Source: Prochlorococcus sp. AG-402-G22 (GTDB taxonomy: Bacteria; Cyanobacteriota; Cyanobacteriia; PCC-6307; Cyanobiaceae). From it: a stretch of 64,000 nt of DNA. Positions 36,618-45,712 of this stretch are shown piece by piece. Position numbers and translations under genes: made by a program. Where the stretch lies: NCBI GenBank assembly GCA_003217035.1, contig QCHV01000001.1:1-64000 (forward strand), written 5' to 3'. Positions within the stretch are counted from its first letter, which is position 1, and every line of letters starts with the position of its first letter. Under the pieces are notes generated by a model. That model was not told the origin of the DNA. It made no database searches and worked only from the letters and a program-made list of their open reading frames with translations.

Positions 36618-37790
36618 ATGAATGAATTAACGGTCAAACATATTGCTCCCTTAGACAGATATTTAATTGACATTTGGAAGAAGCTCGAAATAGAGTCTAA
36701 TTGTTCTGTTTTTCAATCATACGACTGGTTTATACATTGGTATAAATATGAGCTAAGAAGAGAACCTAATACACAGGTAGAAATTTACATAGTAAATAAT
36801 GAAAAGGGTAAGGTGATTGCTCTATTTCCATTGCAAATTATAAAAACAAGTGTAATTAAGCTTTACAAATTTACAGGGGGTGGATTTTCAGAGTATAACA
36901 ACCCATTGGTGAACAATGATTATTTACATAGCAATAGGTTGTATAAAATTTGGAAGTTAATTATAAAGTCTCTTCCTTATCACGATGCTTTTATAATTCA
37001 GAGAAATCCAAATATTATAAATAGCCCTAAACACAATTTCCACCTTGAGCAAATTGGTGGTATTAAAACAGGTTATTCATATTCAGTTAGTACGAATAAA
37101 TATACTAAATTAGGCGATCTATTTAAAGATGTTTCCAGCAGGATGTTGAAAGACAATAATAGATATAAGAGAAGATTAAAAGAATCTGGTGAACTAACAT
37201 ATAAGGTCTATAATTCAGAAAAAGAGTATAATAATATCTTCAAGATAATATCTTTATCTTTAGAAAAGAAAGTTCAGAAAATGGGGATACCATTTACCAA
37301 AAAAATCTTTGCAAGACTGAATTTCTATAATGATTTCTATCAATATTCCAATAAGGAAGTTGATGATAAAAATTCAAATATGAAATCACATCTACTAAGC
37401 ATTAACCTTGATGAAAAGATTTTAGCTGCTTGCTGGGGCATAACATACAAAAATACATTATATTATATATATCCAGCATATATGGATACTCCTTACTCTA
37501 AGTATTCCCCAGGCAGACTTCTTTTGGAATATTTGATAACTATTTGCTTTGATGAAAAAATAAATAGGGTTGATTTTACACTTGGCAACGAATCATATAA
37601 GTTCAAGTGGGCCGGAAAAGAAAATATTCTCGAAGAGTATGTTTTTTCTAACACATTGATTGGTTACATATATACATTATATAGAAAGAGTATGAATATT
37701 ATAAAGAGCAATGAAAGGTTACTAAAACTAATAAGGAGATCACTCTCAATAATCGAGAGGATACTTAAAGTTTTCAATAAGGTACTATGA
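36618..37790 (+). CDS. FemAB/CelD (BcsL)-like acyltransferase
   Basis: 390 residues of the double-GNAT type. CSVFQSYDWFIHWYKYE is the opening of BcsL/CelD proteins, followed by FTGGGFSEYNNPLV, then a second GNAT domain with CWGITYKNTLYYIYPAY and SPGRLLLEYLI, and a basic C-terminus. In the family such proteins transfer acyl or aminoacyl groups in polysaccharide synthesis. The next gene overlaps by four bases (ATGA), so they are coupled. Confidence 0.75.
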   Translation: MNELTVKHIAPLDRYLIDIWKKLEIESNCSVFQSYDWFIHWYKYELRREPNTQVEIYIVNNEKGKVIALFPLQIIKTSVIKLYKFTGGGFSEYNNPLVNNDYLHSNRLYKIWKLIIKSLPYHDAFIIQRNPNIINSPKHNFHLEQIGGIKTGYSYSVSTNKYTKLGDLFKDVSSRMLKDNNRYKRRLKESGELTYKVYNSEKEYNNIFKIISLSLEKKVQKMGIPFTKKIFARLNFYNDFYQYSNKEVDDKNSNMKSHLLSINLDEKILAACWGITYKNTLYYIYPAYMDTPYSKYSPGRLLLEYLITICFDEKINRVDFTLGNESYKFKWAGKENILEEYVFSNTLIGYIYTLYRKSMNIIKSNERLLKLIRRSLSIIERILKVFNKVL

Positions 37791-38797
37791 AAAAGCTGTT
37801 CAATTCCATCAAGAAAAAGATTCAAAATGTGAAATTTGAGCTATGGCATAGCTACTTAATTCCGACAGGTGTTTTCTGGCAGTTAGTCAATGAAAAGAAA
37901 TTAACACGTAGACACATAGAATTAAATTCTATTAAGAAAATAACCAAGCCTTCTAATAAATTCTTAATCGCTGCAGATCCTTTCTTTTTGTCTGACAATG
38001 AATTACTATTTGAAAGTCTCTCTATAATTAACGGAAAAGGTGCTATCTTCTTATATAAACTAGTTGAAAAAGAATTTAAGAGATTAGCGTTAGATCATCA
38101 AACTCATTACTCATTCCCTAGATCTTTAAGCATCAGAAAAGATACATATCTTACGTTTGAGTGCAGTTCCAAAAAAGGACTATGTATCTACAAAATTAAG
38201 AATAGAAAAAATATGCTAATACAAAAGATAGAAACAAATCAGGCTTCTATTGATAGGTTATACAACATAATAGATCCTATACTTACTATCGAAGGGGATA
38301 ACATAAATCTGATCTGCAGTTCTTTAGAGTCAGAGAATAAAGCCAGGTATTTATTCAGCTCTGCTTTAAATATGAATGATCTGAATTTTGAATTAAAAGA
38401 ATGTATCTATGCTAAAAAATTTGACAAATCAATAGCTGGAGCTTACATGAGAAATGCAGGTGGTCCACTGAGATTTAACAACCAAGTCTACTATCCGTTG
38501 CAAACAAAAAAAAGGTATTATGGTGATGGAATTTGGCTACTTAAAAGCAATCAGTTAAGTGGTTTTGCCGAAATTAGAATAAAAAGAAGTCAGGGAAAGA
38601 ACTATTATGGACCTCACACTATAAACTACTCCCCAGATGAAGACAAACTAGCAATTGATATATATTCAAGGAGTATTTTACTTTCCCCATTAAAAGTGAT
38701 CTGGTTGACCCAGGATATACTGAGAATGGTGGCAACTTTGAGATATAGAAATATTGGCAAGGGTATTGTAAATCTTATTAAAAAATACACTAGTTAA
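37787..38797 (+). CDS. Unrecognised protein, beta-propeller-like (glucosamine-inositolphosphorylceramide transferase N-domain-like)
   Basis: 336 residues, mostly beta. IAADPFFLSDNELLFES and HYSFPRSLSIRKDTYLTFE are two of the repeating blades known from the arabinanase-like five-blade domain at the N-terminus of GINT1-type sugar transferases; a third is AGGPLRFNNQVYYPLQTK. No catalytic domain follows. It overlaps the acyltransferase gene by four bases and ends 40 bases before the convergent DegT-like gene. Probably a glycan-binding or sugar-modifying partner; this is inference from the blade pattern. Confidence 0.45.
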   Translation: MKKLFNSIKKKIQNVKFELWHSYLIPTGVFWQLVNEKKLTRRHIELNSIKKITKPSNKFLIAADPFFLSDNELLFESLSIINGKGAIFLYKLVEKEFKRLALDHQTHYSFPRSLSIRKDTYLTFECSSKKGLCIYKIKNRKNMLIQKIETNQASIDRLYNIIDPILTIEGDNINLICSSLESENKARYLFSSALNMNDLNFELKECIYAKKFDKSIAGAYMRNAGGPLRFNNQVYYPLQTKKRYYGDGIWLLKSNQLSGFAEIRIKRSQGKNYYGPHTINYSPDEDKLAIDIYSRSILLSPLKVIWLTQDILRMVATLRYRNIGKGIVNLIKKYTS

Positions 38798-38836
38798 AGA
38801 ACGTCATTAATTTATTACGATATTAATACTTAGTGT

Positions 38837-39877
38837 TTAATGGTTGATTTTTAAATTAATCTTCTGCATAGAGTATATACTCACCTTATTTAGAGGTATG
38901 CAAATGAGTTTCTCCCATAATTGAAATGCTGGAGCTGATTCTGAGATTTGTGTATCTGGCAAACATGGCCAACTAAAAGCTGACAATGAATTCGCATAAC
39001 AATATTGAATTATTTTATTCCTTTGATTCTTATCCTTACAAATTGCGGGGAAGGCCCAAGGGCAAAGTCCTTGCATATCTTTTATAAATAATGGTTCCAA
39101 GCCTATACTTTTTATAAATTTATTCGCAATATCCCAACCTTCCAATCTAGATTCTATAATAGTAGACCAATCCAAATAATTCTCTGGAAGTGATTTAGCA
39201 GGTTCAAATTCAATCAATTTAGTTTTTTTCTCTCTAAAAGAATATGGGCTATTTTGATCACTAAAACTTAATTGAATCAGCCTAATCTTATTCTTCAAAC
39301 TATTTATGATTCTATATTTATGCAGTAATTTATTTGTTACAGGTATTTTTTGATAGTCAATATTAAAACTATGTGCTGATCCTATAAAACCTTTATTTAT
39401 ATTGGCTTGAGCACTAACTATATTTAATGATAAAATCCCTCCAATAGCTTGTGAATATAATTTCCTAGGAGAACTTATACTTATGTCCCCTACAGCACCT
39501 AATTTCACACCTCTACTTGAACCTCCAAAGCCATGAGAGTTATCCTCTACAAGAAGAATATTTCTTTCTTCACATTTTTTCTTTAAGGAATCAATTTCGG
39601 GGGGGATTCCAAAATAATTAACATATACTATAACTTTTATATTAGGCATAGAAGAAAGCTTAGTATTAATAGAATCAATCAAAGGATTTAACTTAGAATC
39701 AAGTTTATAATAGCTAAGATGAAATCCAGACATCTCAAGTATTTCAGTTAAGGAGTTACATATCAATTCAGGCAGCAAGATAACAGATGAATCATCTAGT
39801 TTGGCAAATTTTTTAAGATACCAAATCAACCCAAACCTAGCTTTTTTGAAATAAAACGAATTTGATATGATATCCAT
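38837..39877 (-). CDS. DegT/DnrJ/EryC1-like PLP-dependent protein
   Basis: 346 residues. VEDNSHGFGGSSRGVKLG holds the PLP aspartate and the glycine run after it, and ISSPRKLYSQAIGGIL holds the candidate Schiff-base lysine (Lys in PRKLYSQ) at its usual distance. The histidine-rich GSFHATK text of ordinary DegT members is altered, so activity as a sugar aminotransferase is likely but not sure. It lies alone on the minus strand between plus-strand genes and diverges from rfbG by 86 bases. Confidence 0.7.
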   Translation of the reverse strand: MDIISNSFYFKKARFGLIWYLKKFAKLDDSSVILLPELICNSLTEILEMSGFHLSYYKLDSKLNPLIDSINTKLSSMPNIKVIVYVNYFGIPPEIDSLKKKCEERNILLVEDNSHGFGGSSRGVKLGAVGDISISSPRKLYSQAIGGILSLNIVSAQANINKGFIGSAHSFNIDYQKIPVTNKLLHKYRIINSLKNKIRLIQLSFSDQNSPYSFREKKTKLIEFEPAKSLPENYLDWSTIIESRLEGWDIANKFIKSIGLEPLFIKDMQGLCPWAFPAICKDKNQRNKIIQYCYANSLSAFSWPCLPDTQISESAPAFQLWEKLICIPLNKVSIYSMQKINLKINH

Positions 39878-39963
39878 TTTTAAATTAGTTCTCGCCAGAA
39901 TTTAAAATAAGGGCTTAGCCAATTAAAAGCTATTAGCCTATAAATTTATGATATCATTCTTGT

Positions 39964-41064
39964 ATGAATCTACATACTACATTTAAAGGTAAGAAAGTAG
40001 TTATTACAGGACATACTGGCTTTAAAGGTTCCTGGCTTAGTATTTGGCTAGTTTATCTTGGTGCAGAAGTTCATGGAATTGCATTGAACCCTCCAACATC
40101 TCCATCCCTATTTGACAGTGCTTCAATAAAAAATAGAATGAATGACAATAGAATTAATATAAAAGATGATCAAAAGTTGATCAACATAATAGATAGAATA
40201 AAGCCAGACTTTTTATTTCATCTAGCAGCGCAACCAATAGTAAGAAGATCCTACATAGACCCATTAGAAACATGGCAGACTAATGTTTTAGGAACTGTGA
40301 ACATTTTAAATGCACTTAAGGTAATAAATAATAATTGCATTTCTATAATTATCACTAGTGACAAGTGTTATGACAATCAAGAATGGTTATGGGGCTATAG
40401 AGAAACAGACAGGCTAGGGGGTGCTGATCCATATAGTGCTTCTAAGGGGTCAGCAGAAATTGCATTTAGCTCTTTTTATCGTTCATTCTTCAATAAAGGA
40501 GATAGCAACATTTTGATAGGCTCAGCAAGAGCAGGAAATGTAATAGGTGGAGGTGACTGGGCAGAAAATAGAATAGTTCCAGATTGTATTAGAGCATGGA
40601 CAAATAGTGAGCCTGTATCTATTAGAGCACCTCATTCAACAAGGCCCTGGCAACATGTACTTGAGCCACTAAGTGGTTATCTCCGTTTCGCACAAGCATT
40701 GAAAGATAATCCAAAACTAAATGGTAATTCATTTAATTTTGGGCCTAACTCTGACCAGGATTACTCTGTACTTGATGTAGTAAAGAAATTATCTACCGCA
40801 TGGGTAAATTCATCTTGGAAGATAGAAAGTGATAGTGATATAAAAAAAAGTGAGTCTAGTCTTCTCAAATTAAACTGCGACAAAGCACTTGCAAAAATAC
40901 AATGGCAGCCAACTCTAGATTTTGAATCTACCATAGAATATACTAGGTCTTGGTACTCAGATTTCTATTCCAATTCAAATACGATAAGTGCGTATGATCT
41001 TTGTCTGAATCAAATTAAATCGTATACTTCCTCTGCTAAGCAGATAAAAAATAAATGTATATAA
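39964..41064 (+). CDS. rfbG: CDP-glucose 4,6-dehydratase
   Basis: 366 residues. ITGHTGFKGSWLSIWLVYLGA with ALNPPTSPSLF is the specific RfbG form of the SDR NAD loop; ITSDKCYDN, YRETDRLGGADPYSASKGSAE and TRPWQHVLEPLSGYL complete the family. It makes CDP-4-keto-6-deoxyglucose. First gene of the plus-strand run rfbG-cupin-rfbF-SDR-GT2, overlapping the next gene by ten bases. Confidence 0.92.
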   Translation: MNLHTTFKGKKVVITGHTGFKGSWLSIWLVYLGAEVHGIALNPPTSPSLFDSASIKNRMNDNRINIKDDQKLINIIDRIKPDFLFHLAAQPIVRRSYIDPLETWQTNVLGTVNILNALKVINNNCISIIITSDKCYDNQEWLWGYRETDRLGGADPYSASKGSAEIAFSSFYRSFFNKGDSNILIGSARAGNVIGGGDWAENRIVPDCIRAWTNSEPVSIRAPHSTRPWQHVLEPLSGYLRFAQALKDNPKLNGNSFNFGPNSDQDYSVLDVVKKLSTAWVNSSWKIESDSDIKKSESSLLKLNCDKALAKIQWQPTLDFESTIEYTRSWYSDFYSNSNTISAYDLCLNQIKSYTSSAKQIKNKCI

Positions 41065-41486
41065 ACAACAGTCATATTTCGGTAACTAACCTTAGTAGGA
41101 TTTCTGTTGAAGGAGGAGATGTTCTTCACGTACTCAAATCAACAGATAGTCAATATAAAGATTTTAAGGAGGCTTACTTTTCAATAATAAAGTCTGGTTA
41201 TACAAAAGCATGGAAGCGCCACTTGCTTATGACAATGAACCTAGTAGTTCCAGTTGGTAAAGTTCAGTTTAGTTTCTACAATGATGATAAAGAATTGATT
41301 CAAAATACTATAATTGGAGAAAGTTTATATTCTCTTATAACAGTTCCTCCAGGGATTTGGTTTGGGTTTAGAGGATTATCAGGAAGCGATAGCTATATAC
41401 TAAATATTGCTGATTCACTTCATGACCAGAATGAAGTTGAACGCCAACCACTTTCCTTTCTGAAATTCCCACCCAAACCAAAATGA
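41055..41486 (+). CDS. RmlC-like cupin, candidate CDP-sugar epimerase or isomerase
   Basis: 143 residues. The sequence runs as one cupin: EGGDVLHVLKSTD, KAWKRHLLMTMNLVVPVGKVQFSFY and VPPGIWFGFRG. The last is the typical end of dTDP-4-dehydrorhamnose 3,5-epimerase-like proteins, and KAWKRHLLMT is the place of the catalytic histidine. It is short for RmlC and lacks the tyrosine-rich C-terminus, so 3,5-epimerisation or 3,4-ketoisomerisation of CDP-4-keto-6-deoxyglucose is equally possible. It overlaps rfbG by ten bases and rfbF by four. Confidence 0.65.
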   Translation: MYINNSHISVTNLSRISVEGGDVLHVLKSTDSQYKDFKEAYFSIIKSGYTKAWKRHLLMTMNLVVPVGKVQFSFYNDDKELIQNTIIGESLYSLITVPPGIWFGFRGLSGSDSYILNIADSLHDQNEVERQPLSFLKFPPKPK

Positions 41487-42244
41487 AAGTAGTAATTCTT
41501 GCTGGTGGTTTTGGAACTAGGCTGTCTGAGTATACGGCTGTAATTCCCAAGCCTATGCTAAAGGTGGGCGAGAAGCCAATGATTGAACATATAATGGATA
41601 TTTATTCTAAATTTGGTTTTAATGATTTTTATTTAGCCTTGGGTTATAAAGCTGAAATTGTAAAAGACTATTTCTACAAATATCAGACCCTAAACTCAGA
41701 CTTCAAAGTTAACTTAAGAAATGGAGATATTATTCCTTACCATGGGCATTCACCAAACTGGTCTGTCAGCCTGATTGATACAGGAATAGATACTATGACT
41801 GGGGGGAGAATACGAAGGCTTAAAGAATACATAGATGATGGAACTTTCTTATTAACATATGGAGATGCTGTATGCGACTTGAATATATCTGAGTTAATTG
41901 ATTTCCACAAATCTCATGGAAAACTAGTAACAGTAACTGGGGTAAGACCTACAGCAAGATTTGGGGAGCTGAAGATTTCCGAAAAAAATATGGTGACTAG
42001 TTTTATAGAAAAGCCTCAACTAAAAGAAGGTTGGGTAAATGGCGGTTTTTTTGTAATGGAGCCCAAATTTATTGAATACATCTCAAATGATTCAACAATA
42101 TTAGAAAAAGATCCATTGGAAAGAGCAGCAAAGGATTCTCAGTTAATGGCTTATTTACATGAAGGTTTTTGGCACTGTGTAGATACAAAAAGAGACAAAG
42201 ATACTCTAGATGCTCTCATAAAATCAGGAGTTAAGCCATGGTAG
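41483..42244 (+). CDS. rfbF: Glucose-1-phosphate cytidylyltransferase
   Basis: 253 residues. LAGGFGTRLSEYTAVIPKPML with KPMIEHIMDIYSKFG is the exact RfbF pattern, and TYGDAVCDL, GVRPTARFGEL and GGFFVMEP are the other marks. It makes CDP-glucose from CTP and glucose 1-phosphate. The start overlaps the cupin stop (ATGA) and its stop overlaps the next start by seven bases, so the pathway enzymes are translated together. Confidence 0.95.
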   Translation: MKVVILAGGFGTRLSEYTAVIPKPMLKVGEKPMIEHIMDIYSKFGFNDFYLALGYKAEIVKDYFYKYQTLNSDFKVNLRNGDIIPYHGHSPNWSVSLIDTGIDTMTGGRIRRLKEYIDDGTFLLTYGDAVCDLNISELIDFHKSHGKLVTVTGVRPTARFGELKISEKNMVTSFIEKPQLKEGWVNGGFFVMEPKFIEYISNDSTILEKDPLERAAKDSQLMAYLHEGFWHCVDTKRDKDTLDALIKSGVKPW

Positions 42245-43161
42245 AAAAGAAAGTAGTTTTAGTAGCTGGTGGAACTGGTTTTATAGGCTCACATATTGCA
42301 AATTACTTTATTAATAAAGACTTTAAGGTTATAAGCATTTCCAAAAATGAGGTGAAGCCTTGGAGAAAGATTCCAGAAGTAAAATACATAAAGCATGACT
42401 TGTCGCAATTAGTTCCAAAACAAATAATTGAACAAATCTCAAATATAGATTACATAATTAATAGCTCTGGTTATATAGACCATAGAAGTTTTGATGATGG
42501 AGGTAATGTTGTTTTTGAAAATAATCATGATGCCTTGGCTAACTTAACAAAACTTGGTTCAAAATTTTCGATTAAGACTCTAGTTCACTTGGGTTCAAGC
42601 GATGAGTATGGTCCTACCAGTTCTCCTATAACAGAAGTCACAAGAGAAATGCCATCGACTCCTTATTCATTAAGTAAAGTATATTCTACAAATCTATTAC
42701 AATACCTATTCAGAACAAAAGATCTTCCAGTTGTTATTTTAAGACCATTTTTAGTATTTGGTGAAAGGCAAGATAAGAATAGATTCTTACCATACTTAAT
42801 AAGAAACTGCCTAAAATCAAATAATATTCCAGTAACAGAGGGAAAACAATTGAGAGATTATTGCGATGTCAATGATTTTGTTAATGCTGTTTATTTGTGC
42901 ATAGAAAACAAAAAAGCATTTGGCGAAGTAATAAATATTGGTTCTGGTGTCCCAATTAGTATAAGATCAGTCACAAACAAGGTAATTGAGATTACAGGAG
43001 CGGGGAAGGCCACCTTCGGTGCAATTCCATATAGGGATACAGAAATAATGTCACTCTACCCAGATATTACAAAGGCAAGGAATCTACTAGGTTGGGAGCC
43101 TGTATCTGAGTTTAACTTGAGTCTTGAAAGAGTAATTAATTGGTACAAAGTAAATGACTAA
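42238..43161 (+). CDS. SDR NAD-dependent epimerase/reductase (RfbJ/RfbS-like)
   Basis: 307 residues. VAGGTGFIGSHIANYF is the NAD loop, LGSSDEYG and TPYSLSKVYSTNLLQ hold Ser and Tyr-x3-Lys, and LRPFLVFGERQDKNRFLP and INIGSGVPISIRSV follow as in extended SDRs. In CDP-6-deoxyhexose pathways a reductase of this kind finishes the sugar (abequose, paratose, 6-deoxy forms). No RfbH-type 3-dehydrase is present, so a 3,6-dideoxy product is unlikely. It overlaps rfbF by seven bases and the GT2 by eight. Confidence 0.8.
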   Translation: MVEKKVVLVAGGTGFIGSHIANYFINKDFKVISISKNEVKPWRKIPEVKYIKHDLSQLVPKQIIEQISNIDYIINSSGYIDHRSFDDGGNVVFENNHDALANLTKLGSKFSIKTLVHLGSSDEYGPTSSPITEVTREMPSTPYSLSKVYSTNLLQYLFRTKDLPVVILRPFLVFGERQDKNRFLPYLIRNCLKSNNIPVTEGKQLRDYCDVNDFVNAVYLCIENKKAFGEVINIGSGVPISIRSVTNKVIEITGAGKATFGAIPYRDTEIMSLYPDITKARNLLGWEPVSEFNLSLERVINWYKVND

Positions 43162-44077
43162 GTATCCTCTAGTAAGTATAATTATGAATTGCTTTAATGG
43201 AGAGCAATTCCTTAATCAAGCGATAAAGAGTGTATTGGAACAGGACTATAAAAATTGGGAAGTTATTTTTTGGGATAACAGGTCTACTGACAAATCGAAA
43301 GATATAGTTCTTAGCTATAATGATATAAGAATTAAATACTTTAATTCAGCTGATCAAACCAACCTGGGTAAGGCTAGAGAGAATGCCTACAATGTTATTA
43401 GTGGTGATTATGTTGGTTTTCTTGATGTAGATGATATCTGGATGAAGAATAAATTAAGTAAGCAAATAGAATATTTTAGAGATGAGTCTGTTGGCATATG
43501 TTATTCAAATACTATATTCTTTAGCAATAAACATCAACAAGCTCTATATAAGAATAAGGTTAATATGAATGATTCAACGGGGAAACTAATTACAAACTAT
43601 CATATATCATTAGAAACAGTATTGCTTAGGGTAAACCATATTAAAAGACTTGATAAGGCTTTTGACAATGATTTTAGTCATATTGCAGATTTTGACTTAA
43701 TAACAAGATTATCTACTCAATGCAAAATTGCATATTGCCCTGAAATTCTTGGAGGCTGGCGTATTCACGGGACTAGTGAAGGGCACTCTGCCCCTGAGAG
43801 GTTCAATTCAGAAAGAAAGAAATGGGTTCAAAAAAATATTGATAATGAGATTTTTAAAATACATAAGGATTCTATACTAGAACTAAACAGATTAGTTCTG
43901 GCTAACATCAGGATGCAAGGTAAATACAATTATAATTTAAAACCTGGGCATCTTTTAACTAGATACAGTAGCCTTCGAAACTTCTTATATGTGGCGTTCT
44001 CAATGATACCGATTATACCTCAACTTTTAATGAAAATAAAGGATATCATCTACTATAAGAAATGGATTGAATCTTAA
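43154..44077 (+). CDS. Family 2 glycosyltransferase
   Basis: 307 residues. VSIIMNCFNGEQFLNQAI, EVIFWDNRSTDKS and GFLDVDDIWM (DVDD as the metal site) define a GT2, and a later ADFDLITRLS fits the acceptor loop. The C-terminus has a hydrophobic stretch that may touch the membrane. Placed directly after the CDP-sugar genes and overlapping the SDR by eight bases, it is the likely transferase for their product. It converges with the unrecognised gene at 44086. Confidence 0.85.
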   Translation: MTKYPLVSIIMNCFNGEQFLNQAIKSVLEQDYKNWEVIFWDNRSTDKSKDIVLSYNDIRIKYFNSADQTNLGKARENAYNVISGDYVGFLDVDDIWMKNKLSKQIEYFRDESVGICYSNTIFFSNKHQQALYKNKVNMNDSTGKLITNYHISLETVLLRVNHIKRLDKAFDNDFSHIADFDLITRLSTQCKIAYCPEILGGWRIHGTSEGHSAPERFNSERKKWVQKNIDNEIFKIHKDSILELNRLVLANIRMQGKYNYNLKPGHLLTRYSSLRNFLYVAFSMIPIIPQLLMKIKDIIYYKKWIES

Positions 44078-44085
44078 ATTAATTA

Positions 44086-45702
44086 CTAGTATATTTTAAA
44101 TATATTTGAGTCTTCTGAATTAACATTATGTAATTGAGGTTTGTACAAAAAAGATGTTCTAACTGCTATAACCTTAGATCCCGATTTGACTGCCATGTTT
44201 ATATAAGAAGAATTTCCAAAAATGCAATATCTTGTCAATTGAATAGATTCTTTAATATTCTCTAAATTGTTATCAATGAAATAATATTTTAAAAGATCAA
44301 AATTAAATTCTCTTTTAAAAATTTCAATTTGATGTATTGCTTGCTTCCTATTAATGGTCGGATGCAACCTAAAGTAAATAGGTCTATTAAGGAATTCTTC
44401 TTTTTGGCAGAAGTTGTTATTACTATGAAAGCAAGTTCTAAATAGAATTATATAAATTTCATTAGGATCAATATGAGAAAAGATGGTTGCATATCTTACC
44501 TTTTTATCATTTGGAATAATTGTATGTTTTGAATCTCTTTGTGAATGCCTATTAAGGGATCTCCTAACAACAGTATATTGACATAAAGGTTGAGTATTAG
44601 CTAAAGCATTCTTCATCTCTAACAATGAATTATTATCTTGGTGTAAAAAGTTGTTTAGCCCCCAGATTCCAGTCAAAAGCTCAAATTGAGTTGGTGTGAA
44701 CTGTTTTAAGGAATTGGAAGAATAATAAGAGCCAAAATATGAATAGATTTCCATAGGAATATGAGCACATGAATCTGTATAAAACTTATTAACACCAATA
44801 GAGATTGCCCTGTTGTTTAGTTGATTCTCATGCCAGATGAATATTTTCGATGGTTTGAGTTTGCAAGCTTTACAAGAAGAATAATAATTAAATAGTGATA
44901 ATAATCTTAAATTTATATGTTTATATGAATTCAGGAGGGAATAAAGGCTTCCAAAAGACTTTTTGGAATAAGAGTTTAATTCAAAGATATAAATTGACAA
45001 TAAGTTATGAATTGATCTGAATATATCACCAATACTTAGAAAATCTAAGGCTGTAAATATATCTTTGTACTTTATAGCAGAAAGCAAGCCTATACTATTA
45101 AATCTATACTGGTAAAATGTAGTCGCAAATGCTACTTTACTTTCTCTTTTTTGGTAATCAGGGTAGTAATATTCTATTGATTTTCGCTTCTTATTCTTCC
45201 AAAAATATATAGTGTAGAGTTCCTTATTAAGAATCGACGTCTCTCTTTTATTTGAATTATTTGTGTTTCTTAAAAGTAATATATATAAGAAAGCTATTAT
45301 CAGTAAAAGCAATGTGTCTATAATAGATAAAAACGTTTTTAAAATAAATTTAAAACCATTAAATACTAGATGGGAGATTTCAGTAAATTTCAGTCGCCTA
45401 CTATTTGAAATAAACCTGGAAAACAGATATGTGAATCGCTGTTTTTTAGAAAGAGAAGAAAATAATTCATTACTCAAATTATTCTCAAGCCTACCCAATA
45501 GGAAAACAGTATCCAAGTTTGATGCTTCTAAGAAATATACGTCTCTGTCACATAAATACGAAAGAAGAAGAAAAGGCTTTCTTTTGTAAAGGCTAAGTTT
45601 AGAAAACTTTCTAATTTCAAATAATCTTGATAATTTCAAAAATAGTTTATTCGCGTATTCGAATGAAACTTCTGTTTTTTTATCTATATCTATATCTTTC
45701 AT
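44086..45702 (-). CDS. Unrecognised membrane-anchored protein, surface-carbohydrate-synthesis-like
   Basis: 538 residues. A hydrophobic segment lies at about 120-144. The C-terminal half has IFIWHENQLNNRA, RPIYFRLHPTINR and FGNSSYINMAVKSGSKVIAV, which read like the donor-binding half of GT-B enzymes and the TIGR04326-type surface-carbohydrate proteins; I cannot assign a family firmly. It is the last gene of the minus-strand operon from 51653 (10 bases after the LdpA-like gene), so it probably handles the operon's product. AT content is higher than in the other operon members. Confidence 0.5.
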   Translation of the reverse strand: MKDIDIDKKTEVSFEYANKLFLKLSRLFEIRKFSKLSLYKRKPFLLLSYLCDRDVYFLEASNLDTVFLLGRLENNLSNELFSSLSKKQRFTYLFSRFISNSRRLKFTEISHLVFNGFKFILKTFLSIIDTLLLLIIAFLYILLLRNTNNSNKRETSILNKELYTIYFWKNKKRKSIEYYYPDYQKRESKVAFATTFYQYRFNSIGLLSAIKYKDIFTALDFLSIGDIFRSIHNLLSIYIFELNSYSKKSFGSLYSLLNSYKHINLRLLSLFNYYSSCKACKLKPSKIFIWHENQLNNRAISIGVNKFYTDSCAHIPMEIYSYFGSYYSSNSLKQFTPTQFELLTGIWGLNNFLHQDNNSLLEMKNALANTQPLCQYTVVRRSLNRHSQRDSKHTIIPNDKKVRYATIFSHIDPNEIYIILFRTCFHSNNNFCQKEEFLNRPIYFRLHPTINRKQAIHQIEIFKREFNFDLLKYYFIDNNLENIKESIQLTRYCIFGNSSYINMAVKSGSKVIAVRTSFLYKPQLHNVNSEDSNIFKIY

Positions 45703-45712
45703 TTATGTTTAA

